From: JBDTMT01 sp033764095
Lineage (GTDB): Bacteria > Desulfobacterota > Binatia > HRBIN30 > CADEER01
DNA: 28,465 bases
Reading direction: 5' to 3'
NCBI GenBank assembly: GCA_033764095.1
Contig: JANRJF010000343.1
Span: 1 to 28,465, forward strand
In this document: positions 16,347 through 24,240 of the stretch, in pieces
Layout: each line of letters starts with the position of its first letter
How positions within the stretch are numbered: the stretch's first letter is position 1
Position numbers and translations under genes: made by a program
The notes under the pieces: generated by a model
What the model was told of the DNA's origin: nothing
The model's database searches: none
The model's input: the letters and a program-made list of their open reading frames with translations, nothing else

Positions 16347-18572
16347 ATGAACGAGAACTATCCCAGCCACGAGGCGGGCGGCGCGGTCGCCGAGATCGAC
16401 CTGCCGCTGCAGCCGATCCCGATTCCGATCCGGCTCACCGTCAGCGGCCTCTACCAGTGGCGGCCACCGATCGTCATCCACCCGCCGCAGATCCCGCCGC
16501 CGATTCCCGTCCCGATTCCGCATCCGGACCCGGGCCCCCAGGTCGAGGCGCCGGAGGCCGCCGACGCCGCGTTGACGCCGCTGCCGCCGTTCCTGCTGCG
16601 GCGCGAGGAGCTGCGTCTCGACGTCGACCGCACCTACGCGCAGATGACGGTCAGCGGCACGTCGTTCCTCGGCCTGAGCGAGCGCGTGCACTGGATCGCG
16701 TCGCTCACCCCGGCCGGCGTGCGCCGCTGGGTGGGCCGCATCTGGTACCGCAACGGGCAGACCGCGCTGATGCCGTACACCGCCGTCACCGTGCAGGCGG
16801 TCGCCAGCCTGTTCCCCAGCCAGCGCAGCGCCAAGGTGACCTTCAGCGGCGGCGGCGCGACGCCGATCACGCGTACCTACGCGTACGTGTCGCCCTACTT
16901 CCACCCGGTCGAGTTCGAGTTCGACCGCGTCGCCAACGCCGTCGCGGTCACCGAGATCAAGACCTGCGCGCATCCGAATCGGCCGGCCGGCCTGCCGTGC
17001 GAGACGCTCAGCATCGACACCGTCTACCGGCGCGCCGGCTTCGACGTGAAGAGCTCCGGCGGCAGCGGCGTCATCCCGGTCAGCGGCGCCGGCGCCAACG
17101 GCACCTGGAGCGACGCCGAGATGCACGACGCGATGCAGGTCTACTGGTCGCGCTTCGCCAACAAGGCGCAGTGGGCGATGTGGGTGCTGTTCGCCGCCCG
17201 CCACGACATGGGCTCCAGCCTGGGCGGCATCATGTTCGACAGCATCGGCCCCAACCATCGCCAGGGCACGGCGATGTTCAGCGACTCCTTCATCGCGCAG
17301 GCGCCGGCCGGCGACCCGGCGGCGGCGGCGTGGGTCGAGCGCATGCGCTTCTGGACCGCCTGCCACGAGATGGGGCACGCCTTCAACCTGGCGCACTCCT
17401 GGCAGAAGGCGCTCGGCACGCCGTGGATTCCGCTGGTCAACGAGCCCGAAGCGCGTAGCTTCATGAACTACCCGTACCGGGTGGCCGGCGGTCAGGCGAA
17501 GTTCTTCGCCGACTTCGAGTTCCGCTTCAGCAACCCCGAGCTGCTCTTCATGCGCCACGCGCCGGCGCGCTTCGTCCAGATGGGCAACGCCGACTGGTTC
17601 GATCACCACGGCTTCGAGCAGGCGGAAACCGAGCTCGAGCCGACGCTGCGCCTGGAGCTGCGCGCCAACCGCAACCAGGCGCGCTTCGAGTTCCTCGAGC
17701 CGGCGATGCTCGAGCTGAAGCTGACCAACGTCTCCGACGAGCCGCAGATCGTCGATCGCCACCTGCTGACCAACAGCGAGGCGCTGACCGTGATCCTCAA
17801 GCGCGCCGGCCGGCCGGCGCGCCAGTGGGTGCCGTTCGCCCGCTACTGCCGCAAGAGCGAGCCGACCGTGCTGGCGCCCGGCGCCTCGCTCTACGAGTCG
17901 CTGTTCGCCGCCGCCGGCCGCAACGGCTGGGATCTCGCCGAGCCGGGCAACTACACGGTGCAGGTGGCGCTGCAGCGCGACGGCGCCGACCTCGTCTCCA
18001 ACCCGCTGGCGGTGCGCATCGCCACGCCGGCCAGCCGCGACGAGGAGCGGCTGGCGCAGGACCTGCTCACCGACCCGGTCGGCCGCATCCTGGCCTTCGA
18101 CGGCAGCCAGGTGCTCGACAGCGGCATCGCCGCGCTGCAGGAACAGGTGGCGCGCTTCCCGGCGCACCGCGGCAGCCTGCATGCGCGCATCGCCCTGGCC
18201 ACGCCGCTGCAGCGCGACTACCGCCGCCTCGCCGTCGACGGCGGCCCCACCCCGGCCTCCGCCGGCAAGAGCGGCGGCAGCTTCGTCACCGTGCCGGCCC
18301 GCCCCGACGTCGCCCAGCAGCAGCTGCAGGCCGCGCTCTTCGCCGATCCCGACCGCGCCGCCGAGAGCCTCGGGCACATCGACTACAAGTACTACGTCGA
18401 CACGTACAGCGAGTGGCTGGCGGACCGCGGCGACAGCGCCACCGCCGCCGCCTGCGAGACCGAGCTCGGCAAGACCCTGGCCGCGCGCCAGGTCAAGCCG
18501 ACGGTGCTGGCCGAGATCGAACGCCGCGCCAGCAGCTACGCCGCGAAAGCGGCCAAGCCGAAGCGCGGGTGA
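16347..18572 (+). CDS. Metzincin-like zinc protease without signal peptide
   Basis: A 741-residue protein beginning MNENYPSHE after GAGGAG. The zinc site is H340-E-M-G-H344-A-F-N-L-A-H350, matching HExxHxxxxxH with Asn where many metzincins have Gly, and a Met-turn follows at FMNYPY (M373). Residues about 22-62 are a Pro-rich stretch with repeated PIPIP and PPIP patterns. After the catalytic region (about 230-400) comes a beta-rich region (about 430-560, possibly Ig-like, with LELKLTNVSDE and PGNYTVQVALQ) and a helical C-terminus with KYYVDTYSEWLADRGD. I do not recognise the whole-protein family. No signal peptide or membrane span is visible, so it is cytoplasmic or exported by a specialised route. 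Confidence 0.8.
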   Translation: MNENYPSHEAGGAVAEIDLPLQPIPIPIRLTVSGLYQWRPPIVIHPPQIPPPIPVPIPHPDPGPQVEAPEAADAALTPLPPFLLRREELRLDVDRTYAQMTVSGTSFLGLSERVHWIASLTPAGVRRWVGRIWYRNGQTALMPYTAVTVQAVASLFPSQRSAKVTFSGGGATPITRTYAYVSPYFHPVEFEFDRVANAVAVTEIKTCAHPNRPAGLPCETLSIDTVYRRAGFDVKSSGGSGVIPVSGAGANGTWSDAEMHDAMQVYWSRFANKAQWAMWVLFAARHDMGSSLGGIMFDSIGPNHRQGTAMFSDSFIAQAPAGDPAAAAWVERMRFWTACHEMGHAFNLAHSWQKALGTPWIPLVNEPEARSFMNYPYRVAGGQAKFFADFEFRFSNPELLFMRHAPARFVQMGNADWFDHHGFEQAETELEPTLRLELRANRNQARFEFLEPAMLELKLTNVSDEPQIVDRHLLTNSEALTVILKRAGRPARQWVPFARYCRKSEPTVLAPGASLYESLFAAAGRNGWDLAEPGNYTVQVALQRDGADLVSNPLAVRIATPASRDEERLAQDLLTDPVGRILAFDGSQVLDSGIAALQEQVARFPAHRGSLHARIALATPLQRDYRRLAVDGGPTPASAGKSGGSFVTVPARPDVAQQQLQAALFADPDRAAESLGHIDYKYYVDTYSEWLADRGDSATAAACETELGKTLAARQVKPTVLAEIERRASSYAAKAAKPKRG

Positions 18573-18615
18573 GTCGTGAGGCGGCGGCGGGGCTCACCAC
18601 CCCGCCGCTGCCTTG

Positions 18616-18781
18616 GACACTGCATGACACAGATGAACACGGACCCCGCCGCGCCTCCTCCCGAAGAGCACCGAGAAGAACCAGAGCAAAAGCTTGGAAC
18701 AGACAGTGGACGAATCAGCAGAGAGACTCTGTGGCCATCGGGGGGTGGCGGGATGGGGATCTGTGTTCATCTGTGTTGACG
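18616..18781. repeat. Palindromic element ACACAGATGAACACGGA (family B-related)
   Basis: The left arm 18627-18643 (ACACAGATGAACACGGA) and right arm 18759-18777 (ATCTGTGTTCATCTGTGTT) pair over 14 consecutive bases. The interior contains A-rich text unlike the surrounding genes. It fills the space between the convergent metzincin and PhyH genes and stops about 10 bp from the end of the latter. The wording differs from the CCACGGATTACACGG copies but the plan is the same, so I group it loosely with them. Confidence 0.75.
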
Positions 18782-18788
18782 CCGGTTC

Positions 18789-20003
18789 CTACAACCGGCG
18801 CGCGACCTCGTTGAGGTGCTCGATCTGCCCGTCCGCGCGCTGGTGCAGGACGTCGTTGTAGCTCGACTCGCCGCGGTGGTGGCGGGCGGTGGGGCGGCCG
18901 AAGGAGAGCACCGCACTGACGCGGTACTCGGCGCGGTCGCTGGCGGTCGGCGGCGGCGCGGCGTGGACGGTGTCGCTGTAATGCAGCGAGACGTCGCCCG
19001 GCTGGGCGGCGAAGTGCGCCGCCCAGGCCATCGGGTCGAGCGTCGCGTCGTGCGCGTTGAATGCGGCGCGGTGCGAGCCGGGCAGCATCGCCAGCTCGCC
19101 GCTCTCCGGCGTCGCCTCGCGCAGGTAGATCGAGAGCTGCAGCAGCGGGCAGCGGCTGGCGTGACCGCCGACGCCGCAGTCGCGATGCCAGGGCAGGTCG
19201 CCGAGCCCCTCGCGCATGTCGGGGCGCTTGAAGATCACCGCGACGCCCTCGCCCTCGCCCTTGCTGTACACCAGCGGCTCCTCGGCCAGCGCCACCAGGG
19301 AGAGCAGGCGCGCGTCGGTCGCCAGCCCCGCCAGTCCGGGTTTGCGCACGCCGCAGGTGACGCGGCAGAGCACCTCCTCGCCGCGGCTCGTCCGGCCCCA
19401 CCACGACAGCTTGTCGCCGGGCCGCGCCGCGTCGCGCAGTGCGGCGGCCTCGGCGCGCAGGCGCTCGACCTCGTCCGGCCGCAGCACGCCGCGTACGAAC
19501 AGGTAGCCGGCGGTGCGCAGGAAGTGCGCCATGTCGTCGCGCTCGGCGTCGAGCCCGAAGCTGGCGTTGCGGTCGAGGGGCGCGCCGCGCCGATCGCGCA
19601 GGTCGAGTCGCGCCGGCTCGTAGGGCGGGCGGCCGTTGTACATCGCACGCAGCGCCGACTCCCACGCCATCAGCTCGACCGCGTTGCCGCGCCGACAGCG
19701 CAGCCGTCCGGCGTAGGTGAGGCCGGCGACCGCCTCGAGCTCGTGCGCCAGGCTCTGCCAGGCTTCGAGATCGAGCTCGATCACCGTCGTCGCCGCGGCG
19801 TCGCCGGCGACGACGTCGATGCCGCTCGCCGTCGGCACGTAGGTGAACGCCGCGCCCTCGGGCAGCCGCAGCGCCAGCCGGCTCTGCAGGCGTGCCGCGG
19901 CCCGCGCCGCCAGCCGACCGCGGCCAGCGGCGAGCAGCCCCGGCAGCGTGTCGCGGTGGTACGTCTCGAAGTCGATCGCCTCGAATCCCGGCGGCAACGC
20001 CAT
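18789..20003 (-). CDS. SCP2-like domain fused to phytanoyl-CoA dioxygenase (PhyH) family protein
   Basis: A 404-residue fusion. Residues about 45-130 resemble an SCP2 lipid-binding domain: strand GIDVVAGDAAATTVIELD, helix EAWQSLAHELE, then GLTYAGRLRCRRGN and ALRAMYNGRPPY. Residues about 155-380 form a PhyH-type Fe(II)/2-oxoglutarate dioxygenase with H273-x-D275 in WHRDC, distal H347 in DTVHAAP and R361 for 2-oxoglutarate; LPGSHRAAF is also typical. It probably hydroxylates a lipid-like or CoA-linked substrate that the first domain presents; the substrate itself cannot be read. The ATG at 20003 lacks a good ribosome site but longer readings have no domain sense. Confidence 0.88.
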   Translation of the reverse strand: MALPPGFEAIDFETYHRDTLPGLLAAGRGRLAARAAARLQSRLALRLPEGAAFTYVPTASGIDVVAGDAAATTVIELDLEAWQSLAHELEAVAGLTYAGRLRCRRGNAVELMAWESALRAMYNGRPPYEPARLDLRDRRGAPLDRNASFGLDAERDDMAHFLRTAGYLFVRGVLRPDEVERLRAEAAALRDAARPGDKLSWWGRTSRGEEVLCRVTCGVRKPGLAGLATDARLLSLVALAEEPLVYSKGEGEGVAVIFKRPDMREGLGDLPWHRDCGVGGHASRCPLLQLSIYLREATPESGELAMLPGSHRAAFNAHDATLDPMAWAAHFAAQPGDVSLHYSDTVHAAPPPTASDRAEYRVSAVLSFGRPTARHHRGESSYNDVLHQRADGQIEHLNEVARRL

Positions 20004-20069
20004 GCGTGCGCGTCTGGCGCGGCGTGTGTGGTGGTGTCAAGCGTGCGTGCCGTCGCGAGCGCGCCGGGG

Positions 20070-20185
20070 CCACGGATTACACGGATGGGATTTGGAGCGG
20101 CCTCGTTCTCTGCTGATGATTTCTCAACTCCTCTGGTCCTTCTTCTCCGTGGAATCCGTGCCCCGATTGTCCGTGTAATCCGCGC
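20070..20185. repeat. Palindromic element CCACGGATTACACGGAT (family B)
   Basis: The left arm CCACGGATTACACGGAT (20070-20086) pairs with TCCGTGTAATCCGCG (20170-20184); a second half-arm CTCCGTGGAATCCGTG lies near 20145-20160. The centre is A+T-rich. It sits 67 bp upstream of the PhyH start and well before the CheA-like gene, so it occupies the divergent control region of both. Confidence 0.8.
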
Positions 20186-20229
20186 CCCGTCGCCCGCCCG
20201 CGACGCCACGCTTGCCTGACGACGCCAGA

Positions 20230-20298
20230 CGGCTGACAAGCCGTCAGCCGCATAGCGCTCTGCCCGCGCGTGCGGCGCGGGCGCTGGCGCCCGCGCCG
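20230..20298. promoter_or_regulatory. Two strong hairpins upstream of the CheA-like gene
   Basis: CGGCTGAC-aagcc-GTCAGCCG (20230-20250) is a perfect 8-bp stem. CGGCGCGGGCGC-tg-GCGCCCGCGCCG (20273-20298) is a perfect 12-bp stem. They lie 48 to 116 bp ahead of the start at 20346. There is no T-run after either, so a 5'-leader structure or operator is more likely than a terminator, though Rho-aided termination cannot be excluded. Confidence 0.4.
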
Positions 20299-20345
20299 TG
20301 GGCGCTCGCCCTGGCAAGGGTCTTGCGTCCTGCCTGGTCACGTCG

Positions 20346-21209
20346 ATGGGCATGTCGGGAGAGAGCCTGCAGCGCGAGCTGCGCGCGGTGTTCGCTGGGG
20401 AAGCGGCGGACAGCCTGGCGCGGGTCGAGTCGATGCTCGCCCGGCAGCGCCTGGCGCCGGCCGACCGCAGCCTGGTGGAGACGCTCTTCCGCGAGTTCCA
20501 CACCATGAAGGTCGGCGCCGCGGCGGCGGGCTTCAGCGTCGCCGCGCACGCGCTGGACGAGGCCGAGTCGTTGCTCGACGCGGTGCGCGGCGCCGCCGCC
20601 GACCTGCCGGCGCCGGGTGGGCTCGATGCGCTGCGCCGCGTCGTGGCGCGGGTGCGCGGCGAGGTCGGCAGCGGCGCTGCGCAGAGTACGCCCGGCACGC
20701 TCGCCGTCCTGTGGCCGTTGCTGGCGCGGGCCACCGCCGAGGCGGCGGCGAGCGAGCGCAAGTTCGTCGCGCTGGAGACGCTTGGCGGCGAGTGCGCGGT
20801 CGGCGGCGTGACGCTCACCGCGCTGCGCGGCGTGCTGCTGCACCTGGTGCGCAACGCGGTCGCGCACGGCATCGAGCCGCCGGCGGCGCGCGCCGCGGTG
20901 GGCAAGCCGCGCGTCGGCCGCGTCGTCGTCGACGCCGAGGGCGACGACGGCGTGCTGCTGCTGAGCGTGGCCGACGACGGCCGCGGGCTCGACCGCACCG
21001 CCATCGCGCATGTCGCCGGTGGCGACGAGCCGGCCGAAGCGGCGGTGTTGCGCAGCGGCGTCTCGACGCGCGGTGCCGCCGACGCGCTCGCCGGCCGCGG
21101 CGTCGGCCTCGACGCCGTCGCGCACGCGATCAGCGCGCTGGGCGGCGACCTCTCGATCGAGTCGCGCGACGGGGCGGGGTGCACGGTCCGCCTCATCGTG
21201 CCGGCGTAG
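20346..21209 (+). CDS. Minimal CheA-like histidine kinase (Hpt plus ATPase domain)
   Basis: A 287-residue protein. The N-terminus is an Hpt domain with the phospho-acceptor in REFHTMKVGAAAAGF (H52). The C-terminus is a HATPase_c domain of CheA type: N-box HLVRNAVAHGIEPP, G1 VADDGRGLD, then GRGVGLDAVAHAISALGG and a final strand. The CheY/CheB-binding P2, a clear dimerisation domain and the CheW-like P5 are missing, so it is less than half the size of CheA. It could be a phosphotransfer regulator that no longer couples to receptors. No response regulator or chemotaxis gene is adjacent. Start at 20346 or at the ATG 6 nt later; neither has a clear ribosome site. Confidence 0.82.
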   Translation: MGMSGESLQRELRAVFAGEAADSLARVESMLARQRLAPADRSLVETLFREFHTMKVGAAAAGFSVAAHALDEAESLLDAVRGAAADLPAPGGLDALRRVVARVRGEVGSGAAQSTPGTLAVLWPLLARATAEAAASERKFVALETLGGECAVGGVTLTALRGVLLHLVRNAVAHGIEPPAARAAVGKPRVGRVVVDAEGDDGVLLLSVADDGRGLDRTAIAHVAGGDEPAEAAVLRSGVSTRGAADALAGRGVGLDAVAHAISALGGDLSIESRDGAGCTVRLIVPA

Positions 21210-21291
21210 CGCGTGGTCGCGGGCGGTTGCCCCGGATTACGCTGACGGCGGCCACGGACTACGGACGGCGGTCACGGACCACGCGGCCGCC

Positions 21292-21438
21292 GGCCACGGA
21301 TTACACGGAACATCTTAGGATTTCACGGATGAGGCGATCGACTTTGTCTCACTTCTCTTTTCGTGATCGGAAAGAAGGTCAAACCAAGTCCATCGCAGTC
21401 TCCGTGAAATCCTGAGATGTTCCGTGTAATCCGTGGCC
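21292..21438. repeat. Near-perfect long palindrome (family B, best copy)
   Basis: The arms 21292-21329 and 21401-21438 are inverted over 38 bases with a single difference; each carries CCACGGATTACACGGA followed by GGATTTCACGGA. Further inward, GCGATCGACTT pairs with AAGTCCATCGC with one mismatch. The centre is A+T-rich with CTTCTCTTTT. Degenerate partial arms (CCGGATTACGCTGACGG, CCACGGACTACGGACGG) stand just before it at 21231-21268. Only the edges of the element differ from the copy at 15154. Confidence 0.9.
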
Positions 21439-21579
21439 GCAGCGCGGCTGTTTCAACACACGCCCTCGCGTAGACGGACACGATCGCAGGCTCCGTGAAA
21501 TCGTAAGACGTTGCTCCGTGTACTCCGTGGCCGCCGCGCGGTTGTTCCAACCCGCGCCCTCGCGTAAGCGGACGCGATG
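21393..21579 (+). repeat. Tandem duplication of about 94 bp ending on the glycosidase start codon
   Basis: Copy 1 starts at 21393 and copy 2 at 21484. Both read TCGCAG or TCGCAGG, then CTCCGTGAAAT, a family B half-arm, CCGTGGCCGC, GCGCGG, a T-rich stretch, and CCCTCGCGTA followed by CGGAC and CGAT. One 3-nt insertion and scattered changes separate them. The offset is 91 bp at the left and 94 bp at the right. Copy 2 ends with the ATG at 21577; copy 1 has ATC at the same place. Confidence 0.8.
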
Positions 21580-23847
21580 GAAACGCTGCGCGCCGCGGGC
21601 GGGCTGACGATACGGTTGGAGGACGACGGCGCGCTGCGCGTCGGCTGGGGCGAGGATGACTGGTTCGGGCCGGCCGGCCTGTCGGTCGACGCGGCGCCGA
21701 TCGGCTTCAGCGCCGCGCGCGGCGGGCGCGCCGGCGACGACCTCGGCGCCTACCGGACGCTCGATCTGGACTGGCACGCGCCGCCGTTCGCGCTGCACAG
21801 CCAGGTGCGCGCCTACGCCGAGCTGCCGCTGATCGCCTTCCATCTGCGCGCGCCGGACGGGCTGGCACCGCGCCCCGCCGGCGCGCCGGCGCCGGGCTTC
21901 GCCACGCCGCGCGTCGCCTGGCCGCATTTCCGCCCGCGCCAGCGTGGGGCTGGCGGCGCGCCGGACGGCGTGCGCAGCTACGCGCACCAGTGGGCCGAAG
22001 TCGCGCTGCCGGTGTTCGGCGACGCCGACGCGCGGGGTTTTCTGTTCGCGCCGCACCGCCCGCCGGTGGTGACGCCGTTCCTGCTCGTCGCGCCGGACGG
22101 GCGCACGCTGCTGCTCGGCCCGCTCGACTGGTTCCACGAGCAGATCATCGCGGTGCCGAGCGACAGCGATGACGGCCTGCGTTGCGGCTGGCACGGTGAC
22201 CTCGACGAGGCGCCGCGCGACTGGGGCACCGCGCTCGGACTGTGGGCGGCGCCGTCGCCGCGCGCCGCGCTGGAGATCTGGTGCGCGTGCCTGCAGCTGC
22301 GCGCTGCCACGCGCCGCCCATCGCGCTACGCGGACGAGGGGCTGGCGCGCCTCTCGTACTGGACCGACAACGGCGCTCACTACTACTACCGCACCGCGCC
22401 GGGGCTCGATTACGTCGCGACGCTGGAGCGCGCCGTCGCCGACTGCGAGGCGCGTGGCCTGCCGATCGGGCTGGTGCAGCTCGACTCGTGGTTCTATCCG
22501 CACGAGCAGCTGCGCGCGGTGAGCGCCGAGGGCGCGCCGGTGGTGCCGCCGACCGGCCTGCACAGCTGGGAGCCGCGCGCCGATCTGTTTCCCGGCGGCT
22601 TCGGCGAGCTGCGCCGCCGCCTCGGCCACCGTCCGCTCGCCTTCCACAGCCGCCACTTCGCCGCCAGCTCGCCGTATTTCGCGCGTCACCCGGCGTGGGT
22701 CGATGGCGCCTACGCGCATCCGCGGGACGGCGCGCTGTTCGACCGCATGCTCGGTGCCGCCGCCGCTTGGGGCGCGATCACCTACGAGCAGGACTGGCTG
22801 GTCGAATCGTTCCTCGGCGTGCGCGGCATGCGCGCCGCGCCCGGCCGCGCCCGCGCCTGGCAGGAGCAACTCGACGCCGCCGCCACCGCGCACGGGCTGA
22901 CGCTGCAATGGTGCATGGCGACGCCGGCCGACTTCCTGCAGACCGTCCACCTGCAGCACGTCACCTCGATCCGCACCAGCGGCGACTACCGCTACCTGTT
23001 CGACAACGGCCTCAACTGGGTGTGGCTGCTGCATGTCAACGCGCTGGCGCGGGCGCTCGGGCTGAACGCGTTCAAGGACGTCTTCCTCTCCGACCGCGCC
23101 GCCGAGCCGTACGCCGAGATCGAGGCGCTGCTGGCGGTCATGAGCGTCGGTCCGGTCGGCATCGGTGATGCCATCGGCGGCGCCGAGCCCGACGTCGTGC
23201 GCCGCACCTGCCGCGCCGACGGCGTGCTGGTGAAGCCCGATGCGCCGCTCGCGGCGCTCGATCGCTGCTTCGCGCGGCACGGCCACCTCGGCGAGGCGCT
23301 GACCGTCGGCGAAACCTACTCCGAGCACGGCGCCGGCCGCTGGCACTATGTGCTCACCCTGCACGCCAGCCACGTCCGCCAGGCGCTGCACGAGCGCGTC
23401 GCGCTCGCCGACCTCGGCGCGCTGCGTCCGGCGGCGCCGGTGCTCCTCTATGATTGGCGCCGCGGCACGCTGCAGCGTCTCGCGCCGGACGACGGCTGGG
23501 AGGTCGAGCTCGAGTTCCAGGACTGGGACTATCGCGTCCTCTGTCCGCTGCTGCCCGGCGAGCGCGCGCTGATCGGCGACGTCGGCCGCTATGCGACGGT
23601 GGGCGACCGGCGCATCGCCGACGTCGAAGCCAGTGCGGCGCAGCTCGCGTTCGACGTCATGGACCTGCCCGGCGCCGTGATTCCGATCCACGGCTGGTCC
23701 GCAGCGCGCCCGCGCGGCGTCGCGGTCGCCAGCCTGGATGAGGATCGCGAGTTGAGCGACGGCTGGAGCTGGGACGCCGCCAGCGGCCGCTGGGTGATCG
23801 ACGTGGTCGTTCCGCGCAGCGGCCGCGCCCGCGTTACGGTGAAGTGA
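21577..23847 (+). CDS. Clan GH-D-like alpha-glycosidase (GH36 or raffinose-synthase-like)
   Basis: A 756-residue protein with no signal peptide. An N-terminal beta-rich region (about 1-250) precedes a TIM-barrel region (about 255-560) and a C-terminal beta region. The barrel opens with LSYWTDNGAHYYYRT, then GLVQLDSWFYP (D303, the strand Asp in this clan). YEQDWL (D406) is placed like the nucleophile, and C-M-A followed by SIRTSGDYRYLF (D470) like the acid/base. The 64-residue gap between them fits GH36-type enzymes. Substrate preference is not readable. The longest start is used, since the ATG follows a duplicated repeat with only weak ribosome-site character. The stop lies within a GTAG repeat unit. 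Confidence 0.7.
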   Translation: METLRAAGGLTIRLEDDGALRVGWGEDDWFGPAGLSVDAAPIGFSAARGGRAGDDLGAYRTLDLDWHAPPFALHSQVRAYAELPLIAFHLRAPDGLAPRPAGAPAPGFATPRVAWPHFRPRQRGAGGAPDGVRSYAHQWAEVALPVFGDADARGFLFAPHRPPVVTPFLLVAPDGRTLLLGPLDWFHEQIIAVPSDSDDGLRCGWHGDLDEAPRDWGTALGLWAAPSPRAALEIWCACLQLRAATRRPSRYADEGLARLSYWTDNGAHYYYRTAPGLDYVATLERAVADCEARGLPIGLVQLDSWFYPHEQLRAVSAEGAPVVPPTGLHSWEPRADLFPGGFGELRRRLGHRPLAFHSRHFAASSPYFARHPAWVDGAYAHPRDGALFDRMLGAAAAWGAITYEQDWLVESFLGVRGMRAAPGRARAWQEQLDAAATAHGLTLQWCMATPADFLQTVHLQHVTSIRTSGDYRYLFDNGLNWVWLLHVNALARALGLNAFKDVFLSDRAAEPYAEIEALLAVMSVGPVGIGDAIGGAEPDVVRRTCRADGVLVKPDAPLAALDRCFARHGHLGEALTVGETYSEHGAGRWHYVLTLHASHVRQALHERVALADLGALRPAAPVLLYDWRRGTLQRLAPDDGWEVELEFQDWDYRVLCPLLPGERALIGDVGRYATVGDRRIADVEASAAQLAFDVMDLPGAVIPIHGWSAARPRGVAVASLDEDRELSDGWSWDAASGRWVIDVVVPRSGRARVTVK

Positions 23848-23907
23848 AGTAGCGCGGCCTTCCGCGGCCGCCTCGTCGTGCGGCCACGGAGGGCCGCGCT
23901 ACTTCAC
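23844..23907. repeat. Inverted pair of GTAG-headed REP-like units (family A, copy 3)
   Basis: The arms 23844-23870 and 23881-23907 are inverted with two mismatches in 27 bases. Each reads TGAAGTAGC, then GCGGCC-loop-GGCCGC. The TGA in the left arm is the stop codon of the glycosidase gene. The central spacer is only about 10 nt, so the pair can fold into one long hairpin directly after the gene and may protect the mRNA end or stop transcription. Confidence 0.8.
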
Positions 23908-23972
23908 GTGTCGGCTCGATCCGGGAAGAGCACGGCGGCGGCTGGAGTCCCCATGCAGTCAGCGTGCAAACG

Positions 23973-24030
23973 CTGAGGTGGCGCGGCCCTCGGCGGCCGC
24001 TCGCCGTGCGGCCATGGGCATGGACGCTAC
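23973..24030. repeat. Partly decayed GTGG/GTAG REP-like pair (family A, copy 4)
   Basis: The left unit TGAGGTGGC plus GCGGCC-ctcggc-GGCCGC is intact apart from GTGG for GTAG. The right unit, read on the minus strand, starts GTAGCGTCCATGCCC and has lost most of its stem. It follows copy 3 by 65 bp, so the 393-bp space between the glycosidase and matrixin genes is largely repeat. From 24031 to 24240 I see no gene, RNA or convincing promoter. Confidence 0.6.
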
Positions 24031-24240
24031 TGGGTTTAGCGCGCGAGCAAGTCAGAGCGCGTTCGATCCAATGCTGCACTCGCACGCGTACGCTAGATGG
24101 CGTGCGATGTCGCAATGCCGCCACGCACACAGTGACGCGCGCAAGCGTTTTGCCGCTCGTCGCGCGCTGCCGTGCGGGGCGGCACGGGGGTGGCGGTCGC
24201 ACGCCGGGTGGCATGCAAATCGCTCGCTCGCGCGCGCGAC

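Noticed and set aside
20346..21209. Complete chemotaxis CheA
   Set aside because: The P2 and P5 domains are absent and the length is less than half of CheA.
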